Shown here one piece after another: positions 6,348 through 12,260 of a DNA stretch of 13,338 nucleotides. The notes under the pieces are model-generated. The model was not told the DNA's origin, did not search any database, and saw only the letters and a program-made list of their open reading frames with translations. The stretch comes from JBBRHF01 sp038223055 (lineage in GTDB: Bacteria > Actinomycetota > Actinomycetes > JACCUZ01), in contig JBBRHF010000126.1 in NCBI GenBank assembly GCA_038223055.1, positions 1-13,338 of the forward strand, written 5' to 3'. How positions within the stretch are numbered: position 1 is the first letter of the stretch; each line of letters opens with the position of its first letter. Made by a program: the position numbers and the translations under genes.

Positions 6348-6353
6348 GCCGTG

Positions 6354-7208
6354 CTAGGAGGTGAGCCGCCCGCTGGGCTTGTTCCCTTTCAGCGCGGGAG
6401 CAGGCCCGTCGTGGCCGGTAGTGCTGCCACGCGACACCAGGCCGGTCTGCAGCTGCACGATCCGTGAGGTCAGCGTCGTCAGGTAGCGGTAGCCGGCGAA
6501 CGGGTCGAACACCGTGCGCGGGGTGACGTTCATGGCAGCGCGAGCCACCTCCTGCACCAGCTCAACCTGACTGGGCTGGCCCGCCCTGGCCGGTCCGACC
6601 GGGCCGGCCGGACCCTGAACGCCGGGAATCCCGGCCGGACCGGCGGGACCGGCCGGACCCTGGGAGCCCTGCACACCCTGGGCGCCGGGCAGCCCTGCCG
6701 ACCCCTGGATGCCGTCCTCGCCCTGCAGGCCCTGCAGGCCCGGCAGGCCCTGGGGGCCGTCCTCCCCGATGACCCCGCGATGACCCTGAGCGCCGGGCAG
6801 CCCCTTCTCCCCGGACAGACCCCGCATCCCCTGCTCGCCGCGCTCGCCGGTCGGACCGACCCCGCCCTTAGGACCGTTGTCGCCCTGCACGCCCTGCTCA
6901 CCGGGTCGCCCGGTGGAGCCCGGCAGGCCCTTGGTGCCCTGCTCGCCGGTCAGACCCTCCGCGCCCGGCGCACCCTTGTTGCCCTGCTCGCCGGCCGCGC
7001 CCTTGGTGCCCTTCTCGCCCTTGTCACCGCGCTCCCCGGCCGGGCCGCCCGAACCCTGCGGGCCCTTGTTACCCTTGTCGCCGCGCTCACCGGCGGGGCC
7101 GGCTGCGCCCTTGGAACCCTTCTCGCCGGGCTCCCCGGTAGACCCCGCGGCGCCCCTTCTGCGCTGCTCAACAACCTCGACAACCTCGACGGATTCTGAC
7201 TGAGCCAT
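6354..7208 (-). CDS. collagen-like protein, 63 Gly-X-Y triplets
   Basis: 284 residues. N-terminal acidic segment (1-18, MAQSESVEVVEVVEQRRR), then 63 uninterrupted Gly-X-Y triplets (about 19-207), then a 77-residue non-collagen tail with a possible helix (QVELVQEVARAAMNV). The first half of the repeat is rich in charged triplets (GERGDK, GEKGTK), the kind that stabilise bacterial collagens without hydroxyproline. The last triplets turn to GPA and GPV. I see no signal peptide, lipobox, sortase motif or membrane helix, so export is not evident. The frame stays open to 7574, but that extension covers the shared promoter element and has no collagen pattern. ATG 7208 follows GAAAGG in a leader nearly identical to that of the phasin-like gene. 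The product should trimerise; its cellular role is unknown. Confidence 0.9.
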   Translation of the reverse strand: MAQSESVEVVEVVEQRRRGAAGSTGEPGEKGSKGAAGPAGERGDKGNKGPQGSGGPAGERGDKGEKGTKGAAGEQGNKGAPGAEGLTGEQGTKGLPGSTGRPGEQGVQGDNGPKGGVGPTGERGEQGMRGLSGEKGLPGAQGHRGVIGEDGPQGLPGLQGLQGEDGIQGSAGLPGAQGVQGSQGPAGPAGPAGIPGVQGPAGPVGPARAGQPSQVELVQEVARAAMNVTPRTVFDPFAGYRYLTTLTSRIVQLQTGLVSRGSTTGHDGPAPALKGNKPSGRLTS

Positions 7209-7421
7209 GTGTGGTGCTGCCTTTCGCTCTGACGGTCCGGCCCCAGCCTGCTGGCTGGGGCCGCCTTCGTGTTCGTTCTTCGGTCCTGCGCGGCCCGCAG
7301 GCTGCAGGTGCAGCGCTGCGGATCGTCTTGCTTGGGGACCGCGTGGTGTCACCGCGGTGGGTACGGGCGGCCCCCGCCGGGTCGGCTTGCGCTGCGACCC
7401 GGGAGCTCTACTGGTTGGGGA
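7209..7421 (-). promoter_or_regulatory. structured 5' leader of the collagen gene
   Basis: If transcription starts at the shared element (7422-7463), the leader is about 200 nt and contains at least three stem-loops. 7377-7402 has CCGGGTCG/CGACCCGG (8 bp, 10-nt loop). 7285-7301 has CCTGCG/CGCAGG (6 bp). 7239-7262 has GGCCCCAGCC/GGCTGGGGCC (perfect 10 bp, 4-nt loop), ending about 13 nt before the GAAAGG site. The final hairpin could limit ribosome access, act as an attenuator or stabilise the mRNA. No small coding frame of note lies inside. No known riboswitch class is recognised. Confidence 0.5.
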
Positions 7422-7463
7422 TTGTGATTGAAATTGCACCGCCTGTCGCTTGAGATGTGAAGC
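7422..7463 (-). promoter_or_regulatory. bipartite upstream element, copy B (collagen gene)
   Basis: TTGTGATTGAAAT (7422-7434) and TCGCTTGAGATGTGAAGC (7446-7463), spacer 11 nt, repeat the element before the phasin-like gene. The GCTTGA/TCAAGC arms here have one mismatch. On the minus strand TTCACA-N17-TGCAAT may be -35/-10. Its presence here, about 210 bp from the collagen start, argues that this is the collagen promoter and that the gene begins at 7208. Confidence 0.65.
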
Positions 7464-7594
7464 GGTGGTCGGCGAACGCGCTGGGATTGCCGGAACACTG
7501 GCAAGACGGTCGCCGCGGCCCTGGCCGCCCTGACCGCGGCCGAACGCGCGATGCCCCCAACTCCGGGCCGGCACGGGCTGGCGGGAACCAAAAT

Positions 7595-7620
7595 CCGGCT
7601 TCCGTACGTCGATCGGCCGG
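7595..7620 (-). terminator. possible terminator after DUF3618 gene
   Basis: On the minus strand CCGGC (7620-7616) pairs with GCCGG (7599-7595) and is followed by ATTTTGG. The stem is short (5 bp, 16-nt loop), but this is one of the few stems here with a T-run, and it lies 14-40 nt beyond the operon's last stop codon. Confidence 0.35.
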
Positions 7621-7633
7621 GAGACTGGTCCGG

Positions 7634-8356
7634 TCAGATGGCGTGCGTCGGGGTGCTGGTCCTCGAGGTGAGATCGAAGCCCTCGGACCCGCCTGGCTCG
7701 TCGTTGCCGTTCGCTGCCTTGACGTTGTCGGTGGACTGCTTGGCCTGGTCGGTGAGGTCGGACTTGGCTGCCTGGGCGTCGTCCTTGACCGTGGCTGCGG
7801 CCTCGGTTGCGGTGGTCTTGAGCGACTCGGCGGCCTGCTGGGCCGGCTCGCGCAGGTTCTCCCCGACCTCCTGGGCCGCTGCCTTGAGCGGGGCGGTCAG
7901 CTTGTCGGAGTGCTCCGAGGCCTTGTCCTTGATCGCGACGGCGGCCTGCTGCTCCGGCTCACTCGCCGGCAGCAGGGAGGAAATCAGCCAGCCGGCGCCG
8001 AACGCCATCAGCCCGGCCGCCAGCGGGTTGCCCTGGGTGCGCGCACGGGCCACCTGGGGTGCGCCCGAGGCGGTGTTGGCCACCGAGGATGCGGCGCCGG
8101 CCACCGAGGATGCGGCGCCGGACGCCGCGGACGCCGAGGACGCCGCGGACGACATCTTTGGGTCGCCGCCGCAGCCGTTGCTCTCGCTGCTGCCCATGAC
8201 CTTGTCCTTGACGCCGGTGATCGCGCCACGGGCACTTTCGACGCGGCGTTCCACCACCCGGGCGGGGCTGACCTTCTCGGTCAACGCGTCGACGTTGCTG
8301 CTCAACTCGCTCCTGGTGCGCTCGATGTCGCGCCGGATCTCTTCGGGGTTGCTCAT
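7634..8356 (-). CDS. DUF3618 domain protein with LEA-like tail
   Basis: 240 residues. Residues 3-40 (NPEEIRRDIERTRSELSSNV, DALTEKVSPARVVERR) are the DUF3618 signature. Residues 64-100 are Ala/Ser-rich low-complexity sequence. One hydrophobic helix lies at about 109-130 (NPLAAGLMAFGAGWLISSLL). Residues 134-215 form a charged Ala/Lys/Glu/Asp-rich amphipathic helix (AAQEVGENLREPAQQAAESL, KDDAQAAKSDLTDQAKQSTD) resembling LEA proteins. DUF3618 function is unknown; in actinobacteria it commonly sits next to Holin-X genes, as here. ATG 8356 is chosen because GAGGAG lies 5 nt upstream; ATG 8368 also fits and overlaps the upstream stop (ATGA). It is the last gene of the operon and probably a peripheral or single-span membrane protein. 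Confidence 0.88.
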   Translation of the reverse strand: MSNPEEIRRDIERTRSELSSNVDALTEKVSPARVVERRVESARGAITGVKDKVMGSSESNGCGGDPKMSSAASSASAASGAASSVAGAASSVANTASGAPQVARARTQGNPLAAGLMAFGAGWLISSLLPASEPEQQAAVAIKDKASEHSDKLTAPLKAAAQEVGENLREPAQQAAESLKTTATEAAATVKDDAQAAKSDLTDQAKQSTDNVKAANGNDEPGGSEGFDLTSRTSTPTHAI

Positions 8357-8364
8357 GACTCTCC

Positions 8365-8802
8365 TCATCGGCCTTTCAGTGCGTCGGGGACCTCTTTGAG
8401 CGTCTCGACGGTCCGCTCAGGTGTGGGGTTGACTTCCTTCATCTTCTTGCGGCCCAAGACGAACAGCACCGCACCGACCAGCGCCCACAGGGTGGTCACG
8501 ATCAGGGCCGCCCAGGCCTCGTCCATCAGGTTGGCCAGCGCCCACCACAGGGTGATCGAGGCGAACAACGCCACCATGTATCCGGCGAAGCCGGCGCCGG
8601 CGAGCATCCCGGCTGCCTTCCCGGTCTTGACGGCCTCTTCCTTGAACTCGGCCTTGGCCAGCTCGAGCTCTTGGCGCATCAACGTCGACAGGTCCGAGGT
8701 GACCTCACCGATCAGCGCGCCCACCGACGTGGTGGACACCTCAGGCCGGTCATCGGGGTATGCGGTCCCCGCGGCGTGGGACCCCTGCGGGCTCGAGGTC
8801 AT
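8365..8802 (-). CDS. actinobacterial Holin-X family membrane protein
   Basis: 145 residues. A soluble N-terminus (1-30) is followed by an amphipathic helix (VTSDLSTLMRQELELAKAEF, 34-53) and two long hydrophobic segments (about 62-92 and 95-117). The short basic C-terminal tail starts GRKKMKEVNPTPERTVETLK. The pattern ALIxEVTxDLSTLxRQELELAKAE is typical of the Phage_holin_3_6 (Holin-X, holin superfamily III) family. Most members are chromosomal, not phage-borne, and no phage gene is nearby, so lysis is not implied; a membrane-stress or shape role is only inferred. Its ATG overlaps the upstream stop by ATGA, and its own TGA overlaps the next possible start, so the three genes are translationally coupled. 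Confidence 0.9.
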   Translation of the reverse strand: MTSSPQGSHAAGTAYPDDRPEVSTTSVGALIGEVTSDLSTLMRQELELAKAEFKEEAVKTGKAAGMLAGAGFAGYMVALFASITLWWALANLMDEAWAALIVTTLWALVGAVLFVLGRKKMKEVNPTPERTVETLKEVPDALKGR

Positions 8803-9674
8803 CGCCGGCTGCCTTCCCGGTCCGAGCCGATCCCGACCCCGGTGGACTCGAAGAGGGGCGCGCCGTTGTCCTCCAGCACGAGCGCGTCCGCCGCCCGCAC
8901 GTCTGCACGGGTGACCGCCGTCGCCGGGTGGGTCGCCTCGTAGGTGGCGCTGTTGCCCACGTCGTACGACGATGTGGTGACCTGGCTGGGGGAGGCGGCG
9001 TCGTCGGAACTGTTCGCGGCCACCACGCCGCGGGTGAGGCGGCCCGCGGCCACCCCGGCCAGGGCGGCACCGAGCAGGAACGTGCCCGGCTTGCGGCGAG
9101 CCAACGCGCGGACCTCGTCGAGCAGGGTGCCCGCGTCGCGGGCCTCGATCCAGGACGCGATCTCGTGGGCCTTGTCCGCGGCCTGACGGGCCAGGTCACT
9201 GGTCATGCCGTTCTGCGGGGCGTTGCCGTCAGCGACCGAGCGAAGCTCGTCGGCCAGGGACCGCAGGCCGGTGGTCGCCTTCTCCTTCTGCGCTCCAGCC
9301 TGGTCCTTGACCTGGCCATGCGCCTGGGCGATCAGGTCCTGCGCCTGGCGCTTGGTCTCACCGGCCACGTTCTTGGCCTGATCGGTCGCGGTGGACGCGA
9401 CCTGGCCGCCCGCGTCCTTGGCCGACTGGCCCACGGTGGCAGCCTCGTTCTTGGCGGTGTCCTTGGCAGAGTCGGTGCTGGTGTCCGTGTCCGGGCTGCC
9501 GGCGTCCGTGCGGCTGACATCAGTCGCGCCCGTCGTGCTGGGGAGGTCCGTGGTCGGCGCAGCCTCGGTGGTGTACACCGTCTCGCCCGGGTAGGTCGGG
9601 TCACTCGTCGAGTCGGCCAGCTCGAACGTGCCGCTCGTGCTCGGCGGTTGGTAGCCGCCGGTGGGCGTGGTCAT
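8799..9674 (-). CDS. LEA-like single-span membrane protein, first gene of holin/DUF3618 operon
   Basis: 291 residues. Residues 1-65 are a Thr/Ser/Asp/Pro-rich disordered region. Residues 66-145 are an Ala/Lys/Gln/Asp-rich amphipathic helix with LEA-type short repeats (AKDTAKNEAATVGQSAKDAG, GETKRQAQDLIAQAHGQVKD). Residues 158-195 form a helix ending RALARRKPG, and 196-219 are hydrophobic (TFLLGAALAGVAAGRLTRGVV). The C-terminal 70 residues are polar. Proteins with this layout commonly precede Holin-X and DUF3618 genes in actinobacteria; none has a settled function. ATG 9674 has an AAGGGA site 6 nt upstream; the frame continues to 9770 without family-like sequence. The stop overlaps the holin start. 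Confidence 0.85.
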   Translation of the reverse strand: MTTPTGGYQPPSTSGTFELADSTSDPTYPGETVYTTEAAPTTDLPSTTGATDVSRTDAGSPDTDTSTDSAKDTAKNEAATVGQSAKDAGGQVASTATDQAKNVAGETKRQAQDLIAQAHGQVKDQAGAQKEKATTGLRSLADELRSVADGNAPQNGMTSDLARQAADKAHEIASWIEARDAGTLLDEVRALARRKPGTFLLGAALAGVAAGRLTRGVVAANSSDDAASPSQVTTSSYDVGNSATYEATHPATAVTRADVRAADALVLEDNGAPLFESTGVGIGSDREGSRR

Positions 9675-10001
9675 GGGAATCCCTTCGATGGTTGTGGTCT
9701 GCTGGGCGGCTGGCGCTGCCTGCCGCAATTGGCGGCTGGGCGTTGGTGTTCGTAGCAAAGGTCCGGGCACCCGGCGTCTGGAGCGTCGACGGCAGAGAGA
9801 AGCTTGCGTCGGCGGCGATGAGCGTGTCGTCCTGCTCCACGATCAGCATCGCGTCGCCGCGTCGAGCGACATCTGCGACGAGGGCGGTGTCTGGAACTGC
9901 ACCCGAGTCACCCGACGTCGTTTAGGGCCGGTGGCCCCGCCCGGACAGGAAATGACGGCGTTCGGTCGTCCCCAATATGTGTGGTGAGGACCCGGACCGG
10001 C
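9675..10001. other. promoter-bearing spacer upstream of the holin operon
   Basis: No intact gene. The holin operon promoter should lie here; CCGGG-CA-CCCGG (9763-9774) is a near-perfect palindrome about 90 bp before the start and a possible operator. A minus-strand frame reads DTALVADVARRGDAMLIVEQ, then DDTLIAADASF, with ATG at 9849. It is protein-like, perhaps a gene relic, but has no family match and no ribosome binding site. Confidence 0.4.
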
Positions 10002-10048
10002 GAAGCGGTGCGCGGCAGCGCATGGTCTTGCTGCCGCGCACCGGCTTC
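10002..10048 (-). terminator. 18-bp stem-loop terminator of the two-helix membrane gene
   Basis: 10002-10019 (GAAGCGGTGCGCGGCAGC) pairs with 10030-10048 over 18 bp with a single bulged base, around a 10-nt loop. It starts 11 nt beyond the TAA of the gene ending at 10059. It is the strongest hairpin in the window. There is no T-tract, so it is either a GC-type terminator or an mRNA 3' stabiliser. Confidence 0.7.
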
Positions 10049-10058
10049 GGTGTGCTGT

Positions 10059-10382
10059 TTACTTGGCGTCGTAGTTGTCCTGGCTGCCGGACTTGGCCAG
10101 GCCGCGGCTGCCGAGGTAACCCAGGGTGAGCAGCACGATGTAGAACCAGGCCTTGTCGGCCCGGAAATAGTCGGCGTGCTGCGCGGTGGCCTGCACCAGG
10201 TAGGAGGCCAGTAGGACACCGGCGACCGCCACGACGTAGGCGATCAGCTCGGTGGTCTTGAACGCCGACTTGGTCTCAGTGCTGCGCCGCGCCGGGCTCT
10301 GGCTACGGGTGTGGTCCGCCAGCGGGTAGCTGGTTCCCGGCGCGTTGTCCGGACGGTGGGTCGGCTGGCTGGTGGTGCTCAT
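10059..10382 (-). CDS. small two-helix membrane protein, function unknown
   Basis: 107 residues. A polar N-terminus (1-43, Ser/Thr/Pro/Arg-rich) is followed by two hydrophobic helices (about 45-64, TELIAYVVAVAGVLLASYLV, and 77-95, KAWFYIVLLTLGYLGSRGLA). A short linker (QATAQHADYFRADKA) joins them and the tail is polar. No family name is recognised. ATG 10382 is chosen because AAAGGAG lies 4 nt upstream; the frame is open to 10442 without a better start. It has its own terminator (10002-10048). About 90 bp upstream is an inverted promoter-like repeat (10471-10504) whose partner precedes tetR, so the two genes may answer to the same sigma factor or to TetR itself. Confidence 0.8.
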   Translation of the reverse strand: MSTTSQPTHRPDNAPGTSYPLADHTRSQSPARRSTETKSAFKTTELIAYVVAVAGVLLASYLVQATAQHADYFRADKAWFYIVLLTLGYLGSRGLAKSGSQDNYDAK

Positions 10383-10435
10383 GCTGCTCCTTTGTGTCGG
10401 CGGTGGACGGCCGCTGCGCGGCGTCCTCACCAGGA

Positions 10436-10459
10436 CCGCCACCTCGGCTGAGGTGGCGG
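10436..10459 (-). promoter_or_regulatory. 10-bp leader hairpin upstream of the two-helix membrane gene
   Basis: CCGCCACCTC (10436-10445) and GAGGTGGCGG (10450-10459) form a perfect stem with a GGCT loop. If the promoter at 10471-10504 is used, this hairpin lies at the very 5' end of the transcript, where it could protect the mRNA. A terminator role is the alternative. Confidence 0.4.
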
Positions 10460-10470
10460 GCTCAGGTGTG

Positions 10471-10504
10471 TTGCCCCGAGGGAAAGCGCCGTAAACGTAC
10501 GGTG
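10471..10504 (-). promoter_or_regulatory. inverted promoter/operator repeat, arm 1 (toward 10382)
   Basis: This 34-bp arm matches the reverse complement of 10752-10785 at 31 of 34 positions. Read on the minus strand it contains GTTT (10496-10493), 16 nt, then GGGCAA (10476-10471). That is close to the actinobacterial SigB/SigF stress promoter pattern (GTTT-N14-17-GGGTA). It also holds a perfect CCGTA-AACG-TACGG palindrome (10489-10502), a likely repressor site overlapping the -35 element. Confidence 0.6.
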
Positions 10505-10573
10505 CACGCGTACTACGGGAGTGGCATCCGGCAGTCGGTGGCTTACTGGTGTAGAAAGGCTCCGTTGCGTACT

Positions 10574-10598
10574 GAGGAGCGAGCGATGCCGGATGCGG
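10574..10598 (+). repeat. 25-bp direct repeat, copy 1
   Basis: GAGGAGCGAGCG followed by ATGCCGGATGCGG matches 10799-10823 at 22 of 25 positions in the same orientation. It includes a GAGGAG ribosome-binding-like sequence and an ATG. The second copy straddles the tetR start. Confidence 0.7.
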
Positions 10599-10729
10599 TC
10601 AGTGTCTCGGTGCCAGTTGACCAGGCTCGCTGGTCCGACACCCAGACCATGCCCAGACCATGGGCAGGTCAACCCAATTCACGGGACCGCCCGGATGGCA
10701 TACCCGAAGCGCGGGACATCATGAGTTGA
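10586..10729 (+). CDS. possible 47-residue small ORF upstream of tetR
   Basis: Starts MPDAVSVSVPVDQARWSDTQ and ends IPEARDIMS, with GAGGAG 6 nt upstream of the ATG. It has no hydrophobic helix, Cys pairs or recognisable family. An 11-bp tandem duplication (CCCAGACCATG, 10641-10662) lies inside. The ribosome site and ATG are part of the direct repeat shared with the tetR start, so the frame may simply be a by-product of an old duplication. Support for translation is weak. Confidence 0.3.
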   Translation: MPDAVSVSVPVDQARWSDTQTMPRPWAGQPNSRDRPDGIPEARDIMS

Positions 10730-10751
10730 CCGCGTCCACTCGTCGTATGTT

Positions 10752-10785
10752 CACCGTACGTTTACGCCGTTTTCTCTCGGGGCAA
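10752..10785 (+). promoter_or_regulatory. inverted promoter/operator repeat, arm 2 (toward tetR)
   Basis: On the plus strand GTTT (10760-10763), 16 nt, then GGGCAA (10780-10785) gives a SigB/SigF-like promoter about 33 bp from the tetR start. The overlapping CCGTA-CGTT-TACGC (10754-10767) is a palindrome with one mismatch, suited to TetR autorepression. It is the outward-facing partner of 10471-10504. Confidence 0.6.
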
Positions 10786-10798
10786 GACAGGGCGTGAT

Positions 10799-10823
10799 GA
10801 GAAGTGAGTGATGCCGGATGCGG
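10799..10823 (+). repeat. 25-bp direct repeat, copy 2 (tetR start)
   Basis: GAGAAGTGAGTG followed by ATGCCGGATGCGG; differs from 10574-10598 at three positions. It contains two ATGs in different frames. The second (10818) opens tetR; the first (10811) leads to a short frame without family resemblance. Confidence 0.7.
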
Positions 10824-11531
10824 GTAGTCATCCCGCGGGTTCCCGCCGATGCGGGTGCTGTGACCCGCACCGGGTTGAGTCTTGACCGGGTGCTGGCCGC
10901 GGCCCTGCTGATCGTGGATGCCGAAGGCCTGCAGGCCCTGTCGATGCGTCGTCTTGCGCACTCCCTGGACCGGGAGGTGATGGCGCTCTACCGTTACGCC
11001 CCCAGCAAGGATGCGCTGCTCGACGGTGTCGTCGAGCTTGTTTTCAGCGAGTTGTCCCTGGACCCGTCCGCTGCTGACTGGCGCCAGGAGCTGCGCACCC
11101 TGGCCGAGGGCTTCCGCGCCCTGGCGCTGGCGCATCCCCATGTGGTGCCGCTGCTGCTCACCCGACCGATCGCCATTCCGCTCGGGCAACGTCCCCCCGG
11201 CACCCTGCGACCGTTCGAGGACTTCTTGGAACTGTTCATCCGCGCGGGTGTCACCCCCTCGGGTGCGTTGCACGCCTACCGGCTGTACTTCGGGTTTCTG
11301 CACGGCCACATCCTCAACGAGCTGCAGGAACTGATTGAGGACCCCGATGAGGCCGACGACCTGCTCCGGCTCGGCCTGCACCGCCTGCCCCGCCGCGAGT
11401 TTCCCCGGCTGCGGGCCCTCGCCTCCGAACTCGCCACCTACGACGGCGCCGCTCAACTCCAGCAGGGTGTCGAGATGATGATCAGCGGCCTGGAGTCCCA
11501 CTTCGTCACACCACCAGCCCCGCCCGCCTGA
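10818..11531 (+). CDS. TetR family transcriptional regulator
   Basis: 237 residues. The N-terminal helix-turn-helix spans about 20-66: SLDRVLAAALLIVDAEGLQA, then LSMRRLAHSLDREVMALYRY and APSKDALLDGVVELV. The MxLYRYAPSKDALLDG recognition helix is diagnostic of TetR repressors. The remaining 165 residues form the all-helical ligand-binding and dimerisation domain of the TetR C-terminal type, ending in a Pro-rich tail. ATG 10818 is the first in-frame start, since an in-frame TGA lies at 10809; the ribosome site (GAAGTGAG) is modest. The 14-bp palindromes at 10754-10767 and 10489-10502 are the natural operator candidates, implying autoregulation and possible control of the divergent membrane gene at 10059-10382. 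The ligand is unknown. Confidence 0.92.
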   Translation: MRVVIPRVPADAGAVTRTGLSLDRVLAAALLIVDAEGLQALSMRRLAHSLDREVMALYRYAPSKDALLDGVVELVFSELSLDPSAADWRQELRTLAEGFRALALAHPHVVPLLLTRPIAIPLGQRPPGTLRPFEDFLELFIRAGVTPSGALHAYRLYFGFLHGHILNELQELIEDPDEADDLLRLGLHRLPRREFPRLRALASELATYDGAAQLQQGVEMMISGLESHFVTPPAPPA

Positions 11532-11920
11532 TCCTCCCGGCCAGCGCACCGTCCTCAACGCGCGTCGACATGCACGCGGCGCGGCGGTTCAGGGGGCACC
11601 CGAGACGAGCTCCTCGACATCCTCGGCGCTCCGCCCGCACACCCACGCCACGGCGGACCGCGAGTTCACCTGCGCAGCACTGAGGTGATACCGCCCGCGG
11701 AGCCCACCCCGATCATCTGCGGAACCGCTCGCGGGGACGTACGCTCGGGTATGCGATGACGCTCCAGGCCCCGGGTGTCCTCGTTTCCCGGGCGACCGAT
11801 CGCTTTGCGGAACTCCGGTTGGGTCTGGGGAAGCGCGGTCAACGTGAACACCGTCATCGCGACGCGCTGCTGTGCGGAGAAAGCGGGCGCCGGCAAGACC
11901 CATACTCCGTGGGTGACCTC
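11532..11920. other. decayed region after tetR
   Basis: No intact gene is recognised. Minus-strand frames read protein-like in parts. One is QVNSRSAVAWVCGRSAEDVE, then ELVSGAP and a TGA at 11589. Another is FSAQQRVAMTVFTLTALPQT, then QPEFRKAIGRPGNED at about 11780-11870. Neither has a start with a ribosome site or a family match. They look like pieces of former genes and fit the relics found further right. Confidence 0.4.
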
Positions 11921-12106
11921 GTGACCTACACCCCGCCGGCTGGCTTCGTGGAACCCAAGCGGACCCGAGACGAGGAGGGCCACAACCCGCTGGGTGTGTT
12001 CCACTCTCGCCGGGGGTGCAGCAAGATTCGCCGGGCCGACCTCCTGCGGTCCATCGACAAGCCTTACAGCGCGGCCCGGTGCCCGTCGTGCGCCGGCGCC
12101 GGGTAG
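11921..12106 (+). CDS. small Cys-containing (zinc-ribbon-like) protein
   Basis: 61 residues from a GTG start: VTYTPPAGFVEPKRTRDEEG, then HNPLGVFHSRRGCSKIRRAD and a C-terminal ARCPSCAGAG. Third codon positions are almost all G or C, as in real genes here. The Cys at about residue 33 and the CxxC near the end could bind zinc. Small proteins with a TYTPPAGFV opening and a His/Cys-containing core are familiar as hypothetical accessory-region genes, but I know no function. The start is uncertain: the frame is open back to ATG 11756 with less convincing sequence, and no strong ribosome site is seen. It lies beside an integrase relic, so it may be cargo of a lost mobile element. Confidence 0.5.
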   Translation: MTYTPPAGFVEPKRTRDEEGHNPLGVFHSRRGCSKIRRADLLRSIDKPYSAARCPSCAGAG

Positions 12107-12260
12107 CGCGACGCCGCCCCTGCTGCAGCCCTCGCTGTTCATCGGCGGCGAACTCGGCGCCGCCACAACCTGGATGGTCGCCGTAGGCGGCTGTTTGCCC
12201 GCTACCGCTGGGCATGGACATGGGCGCCGGTCGGGCCTTGCAGTGCGAAGCCGCCCCGAA

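Larger units (their letters stand above)
6052..6353. other. intergenic region between collagen gene and phosphatase gene
   Basis: About 300 bp without an intact gene. It holds the hairpins after the collagen stop (6281-6347) and the AGATCT palindromes (6161-6181). A minus-strand piece at 6174-6245 reads CSRCACVNARTDLPALTAFR, then KEI and TGA. This resembles the end of a small zinc-ribbon protein, but no start is present and it may be chance. Promoter elements for the phosphatase should lie here; none was clear. Confidence 0.4.

Noticed and set aside
6560..7160. Possible CRISPR or tandem DNA repeat
   Set aside because: The periodicity is 9 bp from Gly-X-Y coding; there is no spacer-repeat architecture.
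6780..7203. Plus-strand frames opposite the collagen repeat
   Set aside because: The regular Pro/Ser/Leu pattern is the complement of Gly-X-Y codons.
7500..7560. Plus-strand peptide TGKTVAAALAALTAAERAM as an ATPase or regulator remnant
   Set aside because: Too short, no start or conserved context; could be chance.
7209..7574. N-terminal extension of the collagen gene to 7574
   Set aside because: The extension crosses the shared regulatory element and hairpins, is not family-like, and the 7208 start has the matching ribosome-binding region.
8365..8802. Prophage lysis gene
   Set aside because: Holin-X proteins are mostly chromosomal in actinobacteria and no phage genes surround it.
7457..9755. 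Two long plus-strand open frames (485 and 331 residues)
   Set aside because: Both lie opposite the DUF3618, holin and LEA-like genes; composition is low-complexity and non-family.
10386..10430. Bulged hairpin GGAC-GCCGC/GCGGC-GTCC as a terminator
   Set aside because: It lies just upstream of the 10382 ribosome site in the likely leader, not after any gene end; GC-rich DNA forms such stems easily.
10719..11558. 279-residue minus-strand open frame
   Set aside because: Antisense to the clear TetR gene. Its KRRKRTV peptide, also found in a plus-strand frame at 10394-10729, is only the translation of the two 34-bp inverted arms.
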